A stretch of 64,000 bases of DNA. Source: Pontibacter arcticus. Its GTDB lineage: Bacteria > Bacteroidota > Bacteroidia > Cytophagales > Hymenobacteraceae. The stretch is from assembly GCF_003284895.1 (NCBI RefSeq), contig NZ_QMDV01000002.1, positions 1 through 64,000 on the forward strand, read 5' to 3'. Position numbers and translations under genes: made by a program. The notes under the pieces were generated by a model. That model was not told the DNA's origin, did not search any database, and saw only the letters and a list, made by a program, of their open reading frames with translations. This document shows, piece after piece, positions 11,749-21,328 of the stretch. Positions within the stretch are counted from its first letter, which is position 1. Every line of letters starts with the position of its first letter.

Positions 11749-11958
11749 GGAACAGTAAATGCGGTATTAAGTTTTGCGAAGTGTCGCCTAAAACTAAGCG
11801 CTAAGAGAAAGGTTTATAAAAGTGACATTCGTGAAATAAAGGACGGTGCCTCTGGCTTTATTACTCAAAAATTCCCAAACTACTATATATTGTTTCCCAA
11901 AACAGGAAAAATTGAAATTGGAAAGCATGAGTTATATGGCTTTAGAGGCTTTAATTAG
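11749..11958 (+). pseudogene. Possible remnant of a small gene with no start codon
   Basis: A 69-codon open stretch ends at a TAG at 11956-11958 and reads like protein, for example DGASGFITQKFPNYYILFPK and GKHELYGFRGF, but contains no ATG, GTG or TTG and is preceded directly by a stop. It may be the 3' end of a lost gene or a chance open frame. Its composition is more AT-rich than its neighbours. The rest of the 380-bp gap between ppx and the next small gene shows nothing else definite. Confidence 0.35.
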
Positions 11959-12042
11959 CATTTTATTTTTTTGGCACGTGTCTTGGAAATAGAAAATCAG
12001 ACACAACAAACACAAACAACCCAAACGTTAATAACCACTTAT

Positions 12043-12201
12043 ATGAAAACGCTTCTACCTAAAATCTTCCTTTTCGTTTTTGCAGTAGTATTATTTGCTT
12101 CTTGCCAGCAGCGTGCCCTTTGCCCGGCTTACAGCAGCATCAGCACAAAAGCTACTCCAAAATCTGAGTTTGTAAAAGAACAAATATCCTTAGGACGCTA
12201 A
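12043..12201 (+). CDS. Very small lipoprotein
   Basis: The 52-residue product starts at the ATG at 12043, chosen because it directly gives a proper lipoprotein signal with lipobox FASC and Cys20; an upstream GTG/TTG extension would add a Gln/Thr-rich tail with no signal. After lipidation only about 30 residues remain (QQRALCPAYSSISTK and on), so it is probably a short surface or periplasmic peptide of unknown function. Short lipoproteins with a CPAY-type segment are common in Bacteroidota, but this is recall and has not been checked. It stands alone. Confidence 0.7.
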   Translation: MKTLLPKIFLFVFAVVLFASCQQRALCPAYSSISTKATPKSEFVKEQISLGR

Positions 12202-12359
12202 GCAACATTTTATACTTAACCTTTCGCTTATCGGGAAATAAGAGATGGTGTAAAGTATAGAAATCAGTTTTTGATACCTTGAATAATTTATCCTTTCACG
12301 TAGCTGCCGCATCTGGCGCAGCTACATACTAACGGGTAGTTATACTTTGTAATAGCCTT

Positions 12360-13706
12360 TTATTCTGCAGTGGTAGCTTCTGACGTATAGATCCAGCCTA
12401 TTTCGCCTTCCGGGTTTTGTACGTAGCTGAACGCATCAAATGTACCTAATACAGCCACGCTGCTTCCTTTTTGGATGTTCGCTTTGGCGGCTGCCTGCGG
12501 GTGTGCCTCATCCAGTAACTGCGTTTCTTTTGCGAGTTTTAACGAGCGTATCTGTTTTGTAACAGGCGCAACGATGCTTTCCGCAATATAACCTTCCGCG
12601 CCATCCGGCAATTTTATCCTGTACCAATCCGAAGTGCCGCCGGTTACTAATAATGGCGTATGCCTGTTCAAAGTATAAATAACGCTTCCTTTGGCGGACG
12701 GCTGCAAGCGCACGTTGGCTTTTGTGGCATCAACCCGTACCCAATTCCCGATCCGGGAGCTTTCTATTTTTACAGCCGGTATTTTTTTAGTGGATTGGTG
12801 TACATAATTGTAAGGGTTAACAGCGCCCTGCCCGGACCGATAGATACCAAAATGCAGGTGCGGATTGATGCCACGCGCATTTCCGGTGTTCCCGATCAAA
12901 CCGATGGTGTCGCCTGCCTGTACCTGCTGGCCTTCCGTAACCAGTTGCGCATCGAGGTGGGCATAGTATAAACGCTGGTTCATTTTAGGGTCCGTCAGCC
13001 ACACTACTTTGCCGCCCAACCCGTTTGTGCCCACCCTGGATATAGTGCCAGCAGTTGCAGCCAACGCAGGTGTGCCACGCTTTGCAAAAATATCGATGCC
13101 TTCGTGGCTGCGTGCGCCGGCATCACGGGCATCGCCCCAGACGCTGGCAATGTGCTGGCTGGTTTTGCCCTGCACCGGAAACGCTAACGTTGGTTTTGCC
13201 TGGATGGTAAGGGTATACTGGCCGCTCTGCAACAGTTCTGGCTGCAGGCGCAGAAGGTGTTGCAGGTCTTCGGTTACATCGTACTGCAGTTGCATAGTTG
13301 CCGTATCAGCAAAGGCCACAGGGGCTGCGCCCGCCCTTACCGGAACTTCGAAAAGATCGGCAAAAACCTGCAATGTTCCCCTGCTTTTTATCTCCAGCGT
13401 TACTTCAATTCTTTCGCCCCGCTTCGCATCGAAACGGTAGTTTAACGCACGCGGATCATCGGAAGCGAAATAGCCGGTTTCTTTAAAAGGAAGCGTGATG
13501 GTGATAGAATCCTGTAGGGCATTGTCGGCGGCAGCCAGCCATTTTTTACCGAGTGCCGTTTCATCTAACTTCGCAGATTTTATACTTGCAGCATAGAGCT
13601 CGTGGGGCGTTTGCTGCTTAAAAACGCCGCGCAACGTCTGGCTGTTGCTGCAACTGGCAAGTACAAGGATAAGGCAGGTATAAAGTATAATTTTAAATGA
13701 TCGCAT
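12360..13706 (-). CDS. M23 family peptidase lipoprotein with SH3-type repeats
   Basis: The 448-residue lipoprotein (lipobox LASC, Cys19) is a predicted zinc endopeptidase acting on peptidoglycan cross-bridges. The LytM/M23 core lies around residues 190-300: SHEGIDIFAKRGTP gives the first His and Asp ligands, YYAHLDA the middle motif, and NPHLHFGIY the terminal HxH. Two SH3b-like segments follow, near residues 325-380 (ANVRLQPSAKGSVIYTL) and 390-445 (AAKANIQKGSSVAVLG). Residues 60-180 form an unassigned beta-rich region with possible PPC-like features. It is encoded alone, opposite the L,D-transpeptidase gene, with which it shares a divergent intergenic region. Confidence 0.92.
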   Translation of the reverse strand: MRSFKIILYTCLILVLASCSNSQTLRGVFKQQTPHELYAASIKSAKLDETALGKKWLAAADNALQDSITITLPFKETGYFASDDPRALNYRFDAKRGERIEVTLEIKSRGTLQVFADLFEVPVRAGAAPVAFADTATMQLQYDVTEDLQHLLRLQPELLQSGQYTLTIQAKPTLAFPVQGKTSQHIASVWGDARDAGARSHEGIDIFAKRGTPALAATAGTISRVGTNGLGGKVVWLTDPKMNQRLYYAHLDAQLVTEGQQVQAGDTIGLIGNTGNARGINPHLHFGIYRSGQGAVNPYNYVHQSTKKIPAVKIESSRIGNWVRVDATKANVRLQPSAKGSVIYTLNRHTPLLVTGGTSDWYRIKLPDGAEGYIAESIVAPVTKQIRSLKLAKETQLLDEAHPQAAAKANIQKGSSVAVLGTFDAFSYVQNPEGEIGWIYTSEATTAE

Positions 13707-13896
13707 ACAGAATTAAACCGAATGGCCGGTGTAAAGTTTAAAAGACTGGTTATAACACGTTTTACTCAGAAATGATGCCCGCGCGCGTTAAGAATACAGC
13801 CAAACCGAACCGCTTTGCTATATAGCTAAAGTAATAAAACCAACCGCACACCGGCACAGCCGTAAACTATACCTTGCATACTTACTAAATAAGACC

Positions 13897-14730
13897 ATGA
13901 AGAAGATACGCTCGGGAAAAAAGAAAAAACTATCGAAAAAGCTGCTGCCGTTTTTTGCACCGTTGCTGCTTTCGCCGGTAGCGCCCTCGCTGCATTCTAC
14001 GGCTTCGGGTGTTAATACCAAAGAACTTAAAACACGCATTTCCACGCTTAAAGTATTGGAGTTTAACCAGGCGGCACATACCCTGTATCAGCAGCTCGGT
14101 CTGCAAAAGCAGGGGTTGAGTTTCGAAGTGTTTGATAAGGCGCTGACTGGTTACTACAACATGAAACGGGAAGGAGCACTTTCAGATAAATCGATTATTA
14201 CGATCGTAGACTTTACAAAATCATCCACTCAGAAAAGGTTGTGGGTAGTAGATGTGGAAGCGCAGGAAGTGCTGCACCATACGTTAGTGGCACATGGCCG
14301 AAACTCAGGAGAAGAGTTTGCTGAATTCTTCTCCAACGATAACAAATCGTTTATGAGCAGCATCGGTTTTTATGTAACGCAGAATACTTACAGTGGCAAG
14401 CACGGCCTTTCGCTGAAACTCGAAGGAATGGACAAAGAGTTTAACACCAACGCCAAAGACCGCTGTATTGTGATGCACGGTGCCGAATATGCTTCCGAAA
14501 ACTCGATCAAGCAACTGGGACGGTTAGGCAGGAGCCTGGGTTGCCCGGCATTGCCGATGGAAGAGCATAAGGAAGTGATCCAAAGCGTAAAAGGCGGAAC
14601 GGCTATGTACATACATGCAGCCCACGATGACTATACATCACAGTACCTGGACCATGCCACTGCGTTGGCAGAACTGGTGAAAGAGAAAAATGAAAAGCTT
14701 AGTATGCAGGGAGGTTTGGCTTCTTTGTAA
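13897..14730 (+). CDS. Murein L,D-transpeptidase catalytic domain protein (YkuD_2 type)
   Basis: The 277-residue exported protein starts with a strongly basic segment and a hydrophobic stretch (LLPFFAPLLLSPVAPS), a probable signal. Residues about 100-250 match the YkuD_2 (PF13645) family: VDFTKSSTQKRLWVVDVE, HTLVAHGRNSG, a conserved CIVMHGAEY and the probable catalytic Cys in SLGCPALPMEEH. Enzymes of this fold cross-link peptidoglycan or attach proteins to it. It is divergent from the M23 peptidase gene, so two wall-remodelling enzymes share a 190-bp control region. A terminator lies downstream and overlaps the end of the convergent S41 gene. Confidence 0.88.
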   Translation: MKKIRSGKKKKLSKKLLPFFAPLLLSPVAPSLHSTASGVNTKELKTRISTLKVLEFNQAAHTLYQQLGLQKQGLSFEVFDKALTGYYNMKREGALSDKSIITIVDFTKSSTQKRLWVVDVEAQEVLHHTLVAHGRNSGEEFAEFFSNDNKSFMSSIGFYVTQNTYSGKHGLSLKLEGMDKEFNTNAKDRCIVMHGAEYASENSIKQLGRLGRSLGCPALPMEEHKEVIQSVKGGTAMYIHAAHDDYTSQYLDHATALAELVKEKNEKLSMQGGLASL

Positions 14731-14768
14731 GCACGATTCTATACTTTCGGAAGTATAAATAACGTATA

Positions 14769-14818
14769 AAATGCCTGAACTGAAGCTACTTTACGGATGC
14801 TTGTTCAGGCATTTTTTT
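14769..14818 (+). terminator. Rho-independent terminator after the L,D-transpeptidase, inside the S41 gene end
   Basis: A stem of about 11 bp (14769-14780 with 14803-14814) ends in seven T residues. The right arm and T-run encode the last codons of the convergent S41 peptidase. A second small hairpin made of TATACTT and AAGTATA (14740-14757, TCGG loop) precedes it. Confidence 0.85.
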
Positions 14819-16222
14819 GTTCAGTAAAGTATAAAGGGTGTAGTTCAGGATCTCATCTTCGCCGGCCAGCAAATGGTCTGCTACAACATAATCCGGTTTT
14901 ACGCCAGCTAACTTTTCATTGCCGTTTGGCCTCACGATATAGCCTTTCGGGACTTTCGCGATGATGCCGGTTTTAGGTAACGGAAACGAAAACTGGGACG
15001 CATACAAGGTAGGTACATCGCCTGTTTCCTCACCAACCAGTTCCGCAAAACCATAATCCTGGATCAGCGCCGCGCTTACAGCTGCCATAGAATAGGTCTG
15101 GCGGTTTATGAGCACATATACTTTGCCTTTAAAGCGTCTGGCTGCCGGAACCGGGTTTTGCATGGGTTGGTCGTAGGCAAAGGTTTCGCCGTTCTGGTGG
15201 CTTAAAATGGCTTTGGTGTAAGCATCTGTGGTATCGGGTGTGTTTTTTAAAGTATGCTCTTTGAGTACTTTACTTGTCTTGATCTGAAAACTGGAAAACC
15301 ACCGGAAGGGCTTGTCAGCGAAGTAAGAGATAAGGTGATCGCTGTATGCATTGTGCCCGCCTGCATGATTTCTCAGGTCGAGGATAAGGGTGTTTGCTTT
15401 TTTCTGGTGGATGTCTGCAAAAACGGAATCGATGTAAGCCTTAAATTGCTGTTCGCCGTCTGCTGCTGACGAACTGAAAGGGCCTGGATTTAAGTATGCG
15501 ACCTCATTATGGTAACTAAAAGTTGGTGCCGCACTCAGAATCTCGCCACCGCGCTCTGTTTCGTAAGTCATAACCGGAATAGCTTCCAAGGTATAACTTT
15601 CTGTTTTGCCAGTTGCTTTTTTAACTTTTACGATAAAAGTATCCCGAGCTCCAAAGGTAGACCAGTACAACCGCGGGAAAGACCAGAATTCCAGCTTTGC
15701 GTTTTTAAAATAAACCCGTTCCGCAGACAGGTAAGGGTGGATGGCTTTCTGAATTTGCCCGATAGGTTTGCCGTTTATACTTTGGAGTTGGTCGCCGGGC
15801 GCGATGGCAGTATTGGAAGTATAACTTTTACGCACATAGGCTTTCCCGTTTTCGAAGGCTAGCTCCAGCGGGAAAACCATACCGCCATCCTGAGCAAAAG
15901 CAATGTAGGGCTGCACTGCAAAATCCACTTCGCAGTGGCCTGCATTACCGGTAGCGGCCAGTTTCTGAAACAGTTTGGTCGTTTCCAGTAAACTAACAGA
16001 GTCTTCCCCGACAGACTTCACCAGGTTTCTATACGCTTTATCATACTTGTTTTTACTTACATAAGCATACAAATTATAATGCGCTTCCTGCAACGTGTTG
16101 TACAGGTATGCCAAATCTGTTTTAACATCAGCAGCTGCAAATTTTACTTCTTTGCTTTGGGCAAACGCAACCTGAAACGTGGTAAAAAGCAAGATGAATG
16201 GTAAGCAGATGGTGCTCCTCAT
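14786..16222 (-). CDS. Secreted S41 family peptidase
   Basis: I use the ATG at 16222 because it directly precedes a good signal peptide (MRSTICLPFILLF..., ending AFAQ); an upstream ATG would add 11 residues before it. The mature protein of about 455 residues contains a PDZ-like patch (PGDQLQSINGKPIGQIQ) and the S41 core: LILDLRNHAGGHNAYS, VYVLINRQTYSMAAVSAALIQ and ELVGEETGDVPTLY. The usual serine position reads TYSMAA, so Ser is present although the context differs from the other S41 protein in the window. Its role is probably turnover of envelope or imported peptides. Its 3' end is convergent with the L,D-transpeptidase gene. Confidence 0.85.
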   Translation of the reverse strand: MRSTICLPFILLFTTFQVAFAQSKEVKFAAADVKTDLAYLYNTLQEAHYNLYAYVSKNKYDKAYRNLVKSVGEDSVSLLETTKLFQKLAATGNAGHCEVDFAVQPYIAFAQDGGMVFPLELAFENGKAYVRKSYTSNTAIAPGDQLQSINGKPIGQIQKAIHPYLSAERVYFKNAKLEFWSFPRLYWSTFGARDTFIVKVKKATGKTESYTLEAIPVMTYETERGGEILSAAPTFSYHNEVAYLNPGPFSSSAADGEQQFKAYIDSVFADIHQKKANTLILDLRNHAGGHNAYSDHLISYFADKPFRWFSSFQIKTSKVLKEHTLKNTPDTTDAYTKAILSHQNGETFAYDQPMQNPVPAARRFKGKVYVLINRQTYSMAAVSAALIQDYGFAELVGEETGDVPTLYASQFSFPLPKTGIIAKVPKGYIVRPNGNEKLAGVKPDYVVADHLLAGEDEILNYTLYTLLNKKMPEQASVK

Positions 16223-16303
16223 TTTAGAGTTTTTTTGATTGTAATCGCGCAGCAAAAGGGAAAGCAGCCATAGTTTAAAATATAAAAATGCTCTTTACTC
16301 CGA

Positions 16304-16903
16304 TTATTGATAGGATGACGATTTTCTATTTCGGGTTAGTATAAGCATAACTATGCCAAACAGAATTTCAATAGTTGCACCTACTAACAGCGTTGTATGC
16401 GAAGATGCATTCATCACTAATAACGCATAAGCTGCTATTCCTAAACCAATGCCGAGTGCCCAGTAAATTTTGAGACCGTATAGTGTAGCAAAATGTAAAT
16501 ATCTGCCTCCGATAATGAGAAGCATCCCCTGGAAAAACCATTCTATTTTATAGAAGGACAGCCCAAAGGCCAGGGGTATGCACATAATCATAAATACGGT
16601 TCCTTCCATAGCAAGCTTACCCAGTGGGTTACTTGGGTTATGCGCACCAGGAGCCCCCAAAATTTTGTCGAGTAACATGCTTAGAGGATAGATAAGAACT
16701 CCACCGATTAGTAAAGCCCAAACCGCTTTCTCAGGCGACACGAATAAGGCAACAAGTGCTGAAACCAGCCACACCGAACCAGATACGATTACCCCAGGAT
16801 AGCCGTGCAGGTAAGCAGTACGCATATCCTGTTGGGCAATTTCAATGTGCTGTAAATCTTGTACAGCACATTGTGTATTCTGATCAGAGTTTCCTATTGG
16901 CAT
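16304..16903 (-). CDS. Small multi-pass membrane protein (DUF7010-like)
   Basis: The 199-residue protein has a hydrophilic N-terminus of about 35 residues and then about six hydrophobic segments (for example VWLVSALVALFVS, TVFMIMCIPLAFGLSF, LGIGLGIAAYALLVM and TIEILFGIVMLIL), with the charged tail TRNRKSSSYQ. The conserved-looking loop PGAHNPSNPLGKLAMEGT lies between the second and third segments. I associate it with the DUF7010 group from memory, which is not certain. No function can be given. It lies about 80 bp upstream of the S41 peptidase gene on the same strand and may be cotranscribed with it. Confidence 0.72.
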   Translation of the reverse strand: MPIGNSDQNTQCAVQDLQHIEIAQQDMRTAYLHGYPGVIVSGSVWLVSALVALFVSPEKAVWALLIGGVLIYPLSMLLDKILGAPGAHNPSNPLGKLAMEGTVFMIMCIPLAFGLSFYKIEWFFQGMLLIIGGRYLHFATLYGLKIYWALGIGLGIAAYALLVMNASSHTTLLVGATIEILFGIVMLILTRNRKSSSYQ

Positions 16904-17057
16904 TTTGATCTTTAGGTTTAGTAGTAGGAGAATTTAGAATAAGCTTCTGTTATTGATTTTATAAACTATTTTTCAACTACTATACCAGCCTGACGCATGC
17001 TTAACTTACAGAATTAATGTAAGGTTAAAGTATAAAAATCTTATTAAGCTACCAATA

Positions 17058-17100
17058 AAAAAGGAAAGTATAGCGTTTTTGAGCTATACTTTCCTTTAGC
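17058..17100 (-). terminator. Terminator of the treZ-GH57-treY-malQ operon
   Basis: A 15-bp perfect stem (17060-17074 with 17083-17097) contains the AAGTATA motif in each arm. On the minus strand it is followed by a T-rich tract and lies 20 bases past the malQ stop codon. Confidence 0.88.
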
Positions 17101-17119
17101 TTTTAATTTATACTTCGGC

Positions 17120-18634
17120 TTATACTAAACGGCCATAAGTTTGTGCCAACTCTCGTAATGCTTTTGCTTGTTTCTTAGAAAATTGACCGGGCTGTAGGCG
17201 CCATTCCCAGTTGCCATCCGAAGTAGACGGAATATTCATTAGCCCTTCTTTGCCTAAACCCAGGATATCCTGCATCGGAAGTATGGCCAGTTGCGAAACC
17301 GAAGCATATGCCAGGCGGTTCATAATCTCGTGCACAGTATCGTTAGTTATCGTCTGGCCTACATAGCGACTCAGGCTTTTGCGTTCTTCCGTTTTGGCGG
17401 CTTTGTACCAGGCTTTCACGGTGCTGTTGTCGTGGGTGCCGGTATACACGATGCTGTTTACGTAATGGTTGTGCGGCACAAACGAGCTCTCGAACGCAAT
17501 GCCATCGCCGAACGCGAAGATCAGAATAAGCATGCCCGGCAGGTTAAATTCCTGTATCAGGTCGCGCACAGGCTGGTCTATTTCGCCCAGGTCTTCCGCT
17601 ATAATCGGCATTTCAGGGTGGTGCTTTTTGATGAGCGTCAGGATATCATGACCCGGAGACTTTACCCATTTCCCGTTTATGGCCGTTTTTTCTGTTGCAG
17701 GTACTTCCCAGTAAGCAGAGAAAGCCCGGAAGTGATCTAATCGTAACACACTAAATAACTGCAAGCTGTGCTCGATGCGGCGCAGCCACCAATCATACTC
17801 GTTTTTACCAAGTTCTTTCCAGTTGTAAACTGGCGTTCCCCATAACTGCCCTGTTTCACTGAAAAAATCTGGCGGCACCCCCGAAACACCCGTTGGCCTG
17901 CCACCTTTATCCAGCTTAAAGTATGACTGGTGCGCCCATACATCTGCACTATCGTGGCTTACATAAAATGGCATATCCCCAAAAAAGTGAACATCTTTAT
18001 CAAGACAATACGCTTTCAGTTTCTCCCACTGGCTGTAAAACAGGAACTGCAGAAATGCCTCGTATTCTATTTCATCGCTTAGCTGGTTAGCCAGTTCCTG
18101 CATCGCTTTTTCATCGCGTTTGCGTAGTTCTTCCGGCCAGTCGCCCCAGCCTTTTCCCTCGAAGTGTTTCTTAAGGGCAGCGAACAGTGTAAAATCCTGC
18201 AGCCAGTGTTTATGGGTTTTCTGGAAATCAGTGAAGCTTTTCTTTAGCGTACCTGGCTGGTTTTCCTGGTAGTTCTGGTAGGCTTTCTGCAGCAGTTCAT
18301 GCTTAAACGTTGTTACACGCCCGTAATCCACGCGCTCATCCGGGAACTTCTCTTTAACCCGCAAATCCTTTGGTTGAAGCAGGCCATCTTCTGCAAGCAG
18401 GTCCGGGCTGATGAGCAGTGGGTTTCCTGCAAAAGCGGAGTGGCTGCTATAAGGCGAATTTCCATAGCCGGATTCTGTCGGGTTTAAGGGCAGAATCTGC
18501 CAGTAGCGCTGGCCTGCTTCCTGCAATAAGTCTGCAAATTTATAGGCTTCCGGCCCCAAATCGCCGATGCCATACTTGGATGGGAGTGAAGTGATGTGGA
18601 GCAGGATGCCCGCACTGCGTTTTTCTATCGTCAT
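17120..18634 (-). CDS. malQ: 4-alpha-glucanotransferase (amylomaltase)
   Basis: The 504-residue GH77 enzyme transfers glucan segments between linear alpha-1,4 glucans and releases glucose. It opens with RSAGILLHITSLPSKYGIGDLG and contains the GH77 markers GVPPDFFSETGQLWGTPVYNW, nucleophile Asp in VLRLDHFRAF, acid/base Glu in IIAEDLGE and the transition-state Asp in YTGTHDNSTV. Length matches bacterial MalQ. It is the last gene of a four-gene operon, and its ATG shares one base with the treY stop codon. In this context it probably processes the glucan primers left by TreY/TreZ digestion or lengthens short maltodextrins so that they can re-enter the pathway. Confidence 0.95.
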   Translation of the reverse strand: MTIEKRSAGILLHITSLPSKYGIGDLGPEAYKFADLLQEAGQRYWQILPLNPTESGYGNSPYSSHSAFAGNPLLISPDLLAEDGLLQPKDLRVKEKFPDERVDYGRVTTFKHELLQKAYQNYQENQPGTLKKSFTDFQKTHKHWLQDFTLFAALKKHFEGKGWGDWPEELRKRDEKAMQELANQLSDEIEYEAFLQFLFYSQWEKLKAYCLDKDVHFFGDMPFYVSHDSADVWAHQSYFKLDKGGRPTGVSGVPPDFFSETGQLWGTPVYNWKELGKNEYDWWLRRIEHSLQLFSVLRLDHFRAFSAYWEVPATEKTAINGKWVKSPGHDILTLIKKHHPEMPIIAEDLGEIDQPVRDLIQEFNLPGMLILIFAFGDGIAFESSFVPHNHYVNSIVYTGTHDNSTVKAWYKAAKTEERKSLSRYVGQTITNDTVHEIMNRLAYASVSQLAILPMQDILGLGKEGLMNIPSTSDGNWEWRLQPGQFSKKQAKALRELAQTYGRLV

Positions 18635-21327
18635 TAGATTGTTGCCGTTAAAAATGCTACCGGGAAAGTTTTAAAAATTTCAGATGCCGGAATGTAACCA
18701 GCCGCCTTTACGTCCTCATCGCCATAAACCGATTGCCATACTTCAGGCGCATCATCCGGTAACTTTATCGCGGTATCTTCCCATACTTCACCCAGCGCAA
18801 ATTCGGTTGGGCTGATAAGGCTGGCAAGTTGAAGCGGCGTAGCTACAATACACCACTTGTGTTCGTAATAGCGCGCAAACGCGATCAGGTGGTGCTGGTG
18901 CTTGCCGGTTATCTGCAACGGAATGTAAGCGCCTTTATCAAAAACTGGCTGCCACGCCCGACGCTGGTTCAGGGCTTTGGCCAGTACATAGAGTTTCACT
19001 TTGCCATCGGCCGGGTTCTGCAGCAGTTGTTCCTGAAGCTGGTTTATACTTTTTTCTTGGTTGATCTCTTGTAAAAACTGTGCACGCTGCTCGTAATCCA
19101 CTGGCCGGCGGTTATCGGGGTCAACTAAGCTGAGGTCCCAGAATTCGGTACCCTGGTACACATCCGGCACGCCGGGACAGGTAACTTTTAGCAGCGTTTG
19201 GCAGAGCGCATATTGCCAGCCGTAATGCGCTATTTTCCGGAAGAAAGGCAGAAAAGATTCTTTAAATGCCTTATCTTCCTGCACCAGTTTTTGCACCAGT
19301 TCTTTTACCGCTTCTTCGTACGGTTCGTTTGGCTCGGCCCAATCGGTTTTCACTTTGGCTTCGCGCAGGGCTTTGGTCAGGTATTCCTGTAGGCGCTCCA
19401 CCAGTTGCTCGTCCATCTGCTCATCCAGCGTCAGTACACCCAGCATCGTCTGGAAAATGAAGTATAAATCGTTGTTGGTGGGCTTGGAAGTATACTTTTT
19501 GCTGATCTCGATCCACTGCTGCACGTGCTGTCCCCATTCTTCGGGCAGTTCGCTGAGTACGTTTAACCGGATGCGGGCCCCCTCGCCGCGTTTGGTATCG
19601 TGGGTTGCGGTGGCATTTAAAGAGTGCGGATACGTGCGCTGGCGGTATTCCATGCGCGCATGAAATTCATCATCTTCGAGGTTAAAAATATCCGGGCTGT
19701 TGCCCACTTCGTTCAGCGATATCAGGCGGTTGTAGTTGTAAAACGTCGTATCTTCTACACCTTTTGCTGCCAACGGGCCCGTAAACTGCTGGCTCCGCAT
19801 GACAAAGTATAACTTATCGTGTTTGGTTTCGTCTGTATCGCCGGGCTGCAACGTGAACAAAGTATGCAGGTGGTCGAGTTGGTCTTTTACCTCAGGTGCC
19901 TGCTTGTACGCTTCTTCAAAACCTTTGTCTACTACTTCCATTTCGGTTTTGGAGAGCGGCAGACGGTTGCCGTAGATGCAGTAAACCGGCCAGGCAGTTA
20001 GTAGATTTGCCAATGCTTTCCGCCATACTTCCTCCTGATCCAATGGTATAAGCTTGCGTTCCTGCAATAAGCGCAACAGGTTTTCGAGCTCGCCCTGCAT
20101 GTAATTTGTCAGGATGAACATTTTTTTATCAAACACCAGTTGCTCGTAATCGGTGCGTGAGTTGGGGACCAGGCGTTTATAGATCTCAGTAAGTCTGCGG
20201 CCTTTTCCGGAAGTATACAGGTTGCTCACCCAGGCCAGGAAATCGTAGCCGCTATTGCCTTCAATCGGCCAGCGTTCGGGAAGCTGCTCTTCGCCTTCCA
20301 ATATTTTTTCAACGATAATATAACTTTCCGGACCGGCCAGTTTACGTAGGCGTTTCAGGTATGTGGGCGGGTCGAAAAGTCCGTCTACGTGGTCAGCGCG
20401 CAAGCCCTGCAACAAACCCTGGTCGCAAAGCTGTTTGATAAACTGGTGGTACTGCTCGAAAACTTCCGGCCGTTCCACGCTCAAACAGATCAGGTCGTTC
20501 ACGGTAAAAAATCGGCGGTAGTTGATATGCTGCTCGGTTTCCTGCCAGTGGCTCAATATAAAATGTTGCTTCTGAAGTATACTTTGCAGCTTTTCAGAAT
20601 CGCTGTTTATACTTTCGAGTATACTTTCAATGGCCTTTTTAAGACCGGCCTGTTTGTAAAGCTTGGTTTTGAAATTGCTCCAGGATGCCGGATTTATACT
20701 TTCGTGGGCTTCGAGTTGCGTTAGTTCCTGCGCCAGGTATTCCACTGCTTTGCTCACTTCCGGATCACTGGAAAGTTTTAAAGCTTCATCTAAAATGTAC
20801 CGGTACGTAGCCACACTCAGCGGATAAGCGCTATCAAAATAAGTTACCTGCAGGCCATCGTCGGAAAATGAAAGTTGCAGCTGATTTTGCTCCAGAATCT
20901 GATCGAGCGGCTCGCCCAGGAAAGGCACCATCACCTGGCCGGCAAAATCCGGGTGGTTAAAATCAATGTCGAAGAAAGTATAAAACTGCGATTGCGGCCC
21001 TTTTTCCAGCACATCCATCAGCCATTTGTTTGTAGGATGAAAAGCCATGTGGTTTGGTACAATATCCTGCAGCCAGCCCATGTTCCGGTTTTTAAGTTCG
21101 GTGGCTATCTCTTCGAGTTCTTGTTGGGTGCCAACTTCAGGGTTAATTTCATAGGGTGCCGTTACGTCGTAGCCATGTTCGCTGCCGGGCTTAGATGTAA
21201 AAAATGGTGCAGAATAAATGGTACTGATGCCGAGTTCGTGCAGGTAAGGGATCAGCTTTTTAATATCCCGCAGCTTAAATTTAGGCGATACTTGAAAGCG
21301 GTATGTGGCAGAAGGTATATAAGTCAT
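18634..21327 (-). CDS. treY: Malto-oligosyltrehalose synthase
   Basis: The 897-residue GH13 enzyme converts the reducing-end alpha-1,4 bond of a malto-oligosaccharide to an alpha,alpha-1,1 bond, giving maltooligosyl trehalose. The N-terminus reads ATYRFQVSPKFKLRDIKKLI, followed by GISTIYSAPFF and QDIVPNHMAF. Catalytic residues are visible: Asp in GLRADHVDGLFDPP, Glu in YIIVEKILEGEE and Asp in NATATHDTKRGE. The conserved PGVPDVYQGTEFWDLSLVDPDNRRPVD block is present, split here only for quoting. It lies between the GH57 and malQ genes with a 1-bp gap and a 1-bp overlap, so translation is probably coupled. Its product is the substrate of TreZ from the first gene of the operon. Confidence 0.96.
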   Translation of the reverse strand: MTYIPSATYRFQVSPKFKLRDIKKLIPYLHELGISTIYSAPFFTSKPGSEHGYDVTAPYEINPEVGTQQELEEIATELKNRNMGWLQDIVPNHMAFHPTNKWLMDVLEKGPQSQFYTFFDIDFNHPDFAGQVMVPFLGEPLDQILEQNQLQLSFSDDGLQVTYFDSAYPLSVATYRYILDEALKLSSDPEVSKAVEYLAQELTQLEAHESINPASWSNFKTKLYKQAGLKKAIESILESINSDSEKLQSILQKQHFILSHWQETEQHINYRRFFTVNDLICLSVERPEVFEQYHQFIKQLCDQGLLQGLRADHVDGLFDPPTYLKRLRKLAGPESYIIVEKILEGEEQLPERWPIEGNSGYDFLAWVSNLYTSGKGRRLTEIYKRLVPNSRTDYEQLVFDKKMFILTNYMQGELENLLRLLQERKLIPLDQEEVWRKALANLLTAWPVYCIYGNRLPLSKTEMEVVDKGFEEAYKQAPEVKDQLDHLHTLFTLQPGDTDETKHDKLYFVMRSQQFTGPLAAKGVEDTTFYNYNRLISLNEVGNSPDIFNLEDDEFHARMEYRQRTYPHSLNATATHDTKRGEGARIRLNVLSELPEEWGQHVQQWIEISKKYTSKPTNNDLYFIFQTMLGVLTLDEQMDEQLVERLQEYLTKALREAKVKTDWAEPNEPYEEAVKELVQKLVQEDKAFKESFLPFFRKIAHYGWQYALCQTLLKVTCPGVPDVYQGTEFWDLSLVDPDNRRPVDYEQRAQFLQEINQEKSINQLQEQLLQNPADGKVKLYVLAKALNQRRAWQPVFDKGAYIPLQITGKHQHHLIAFARYYEHKWCIVATPLQLASLISPTEFALGEVWEDTAIKLPDDAPEVWQSVYGDEDVKAAGYIPASEIFKTFPVAFLTATI

Positions 21328-21328
21328 A

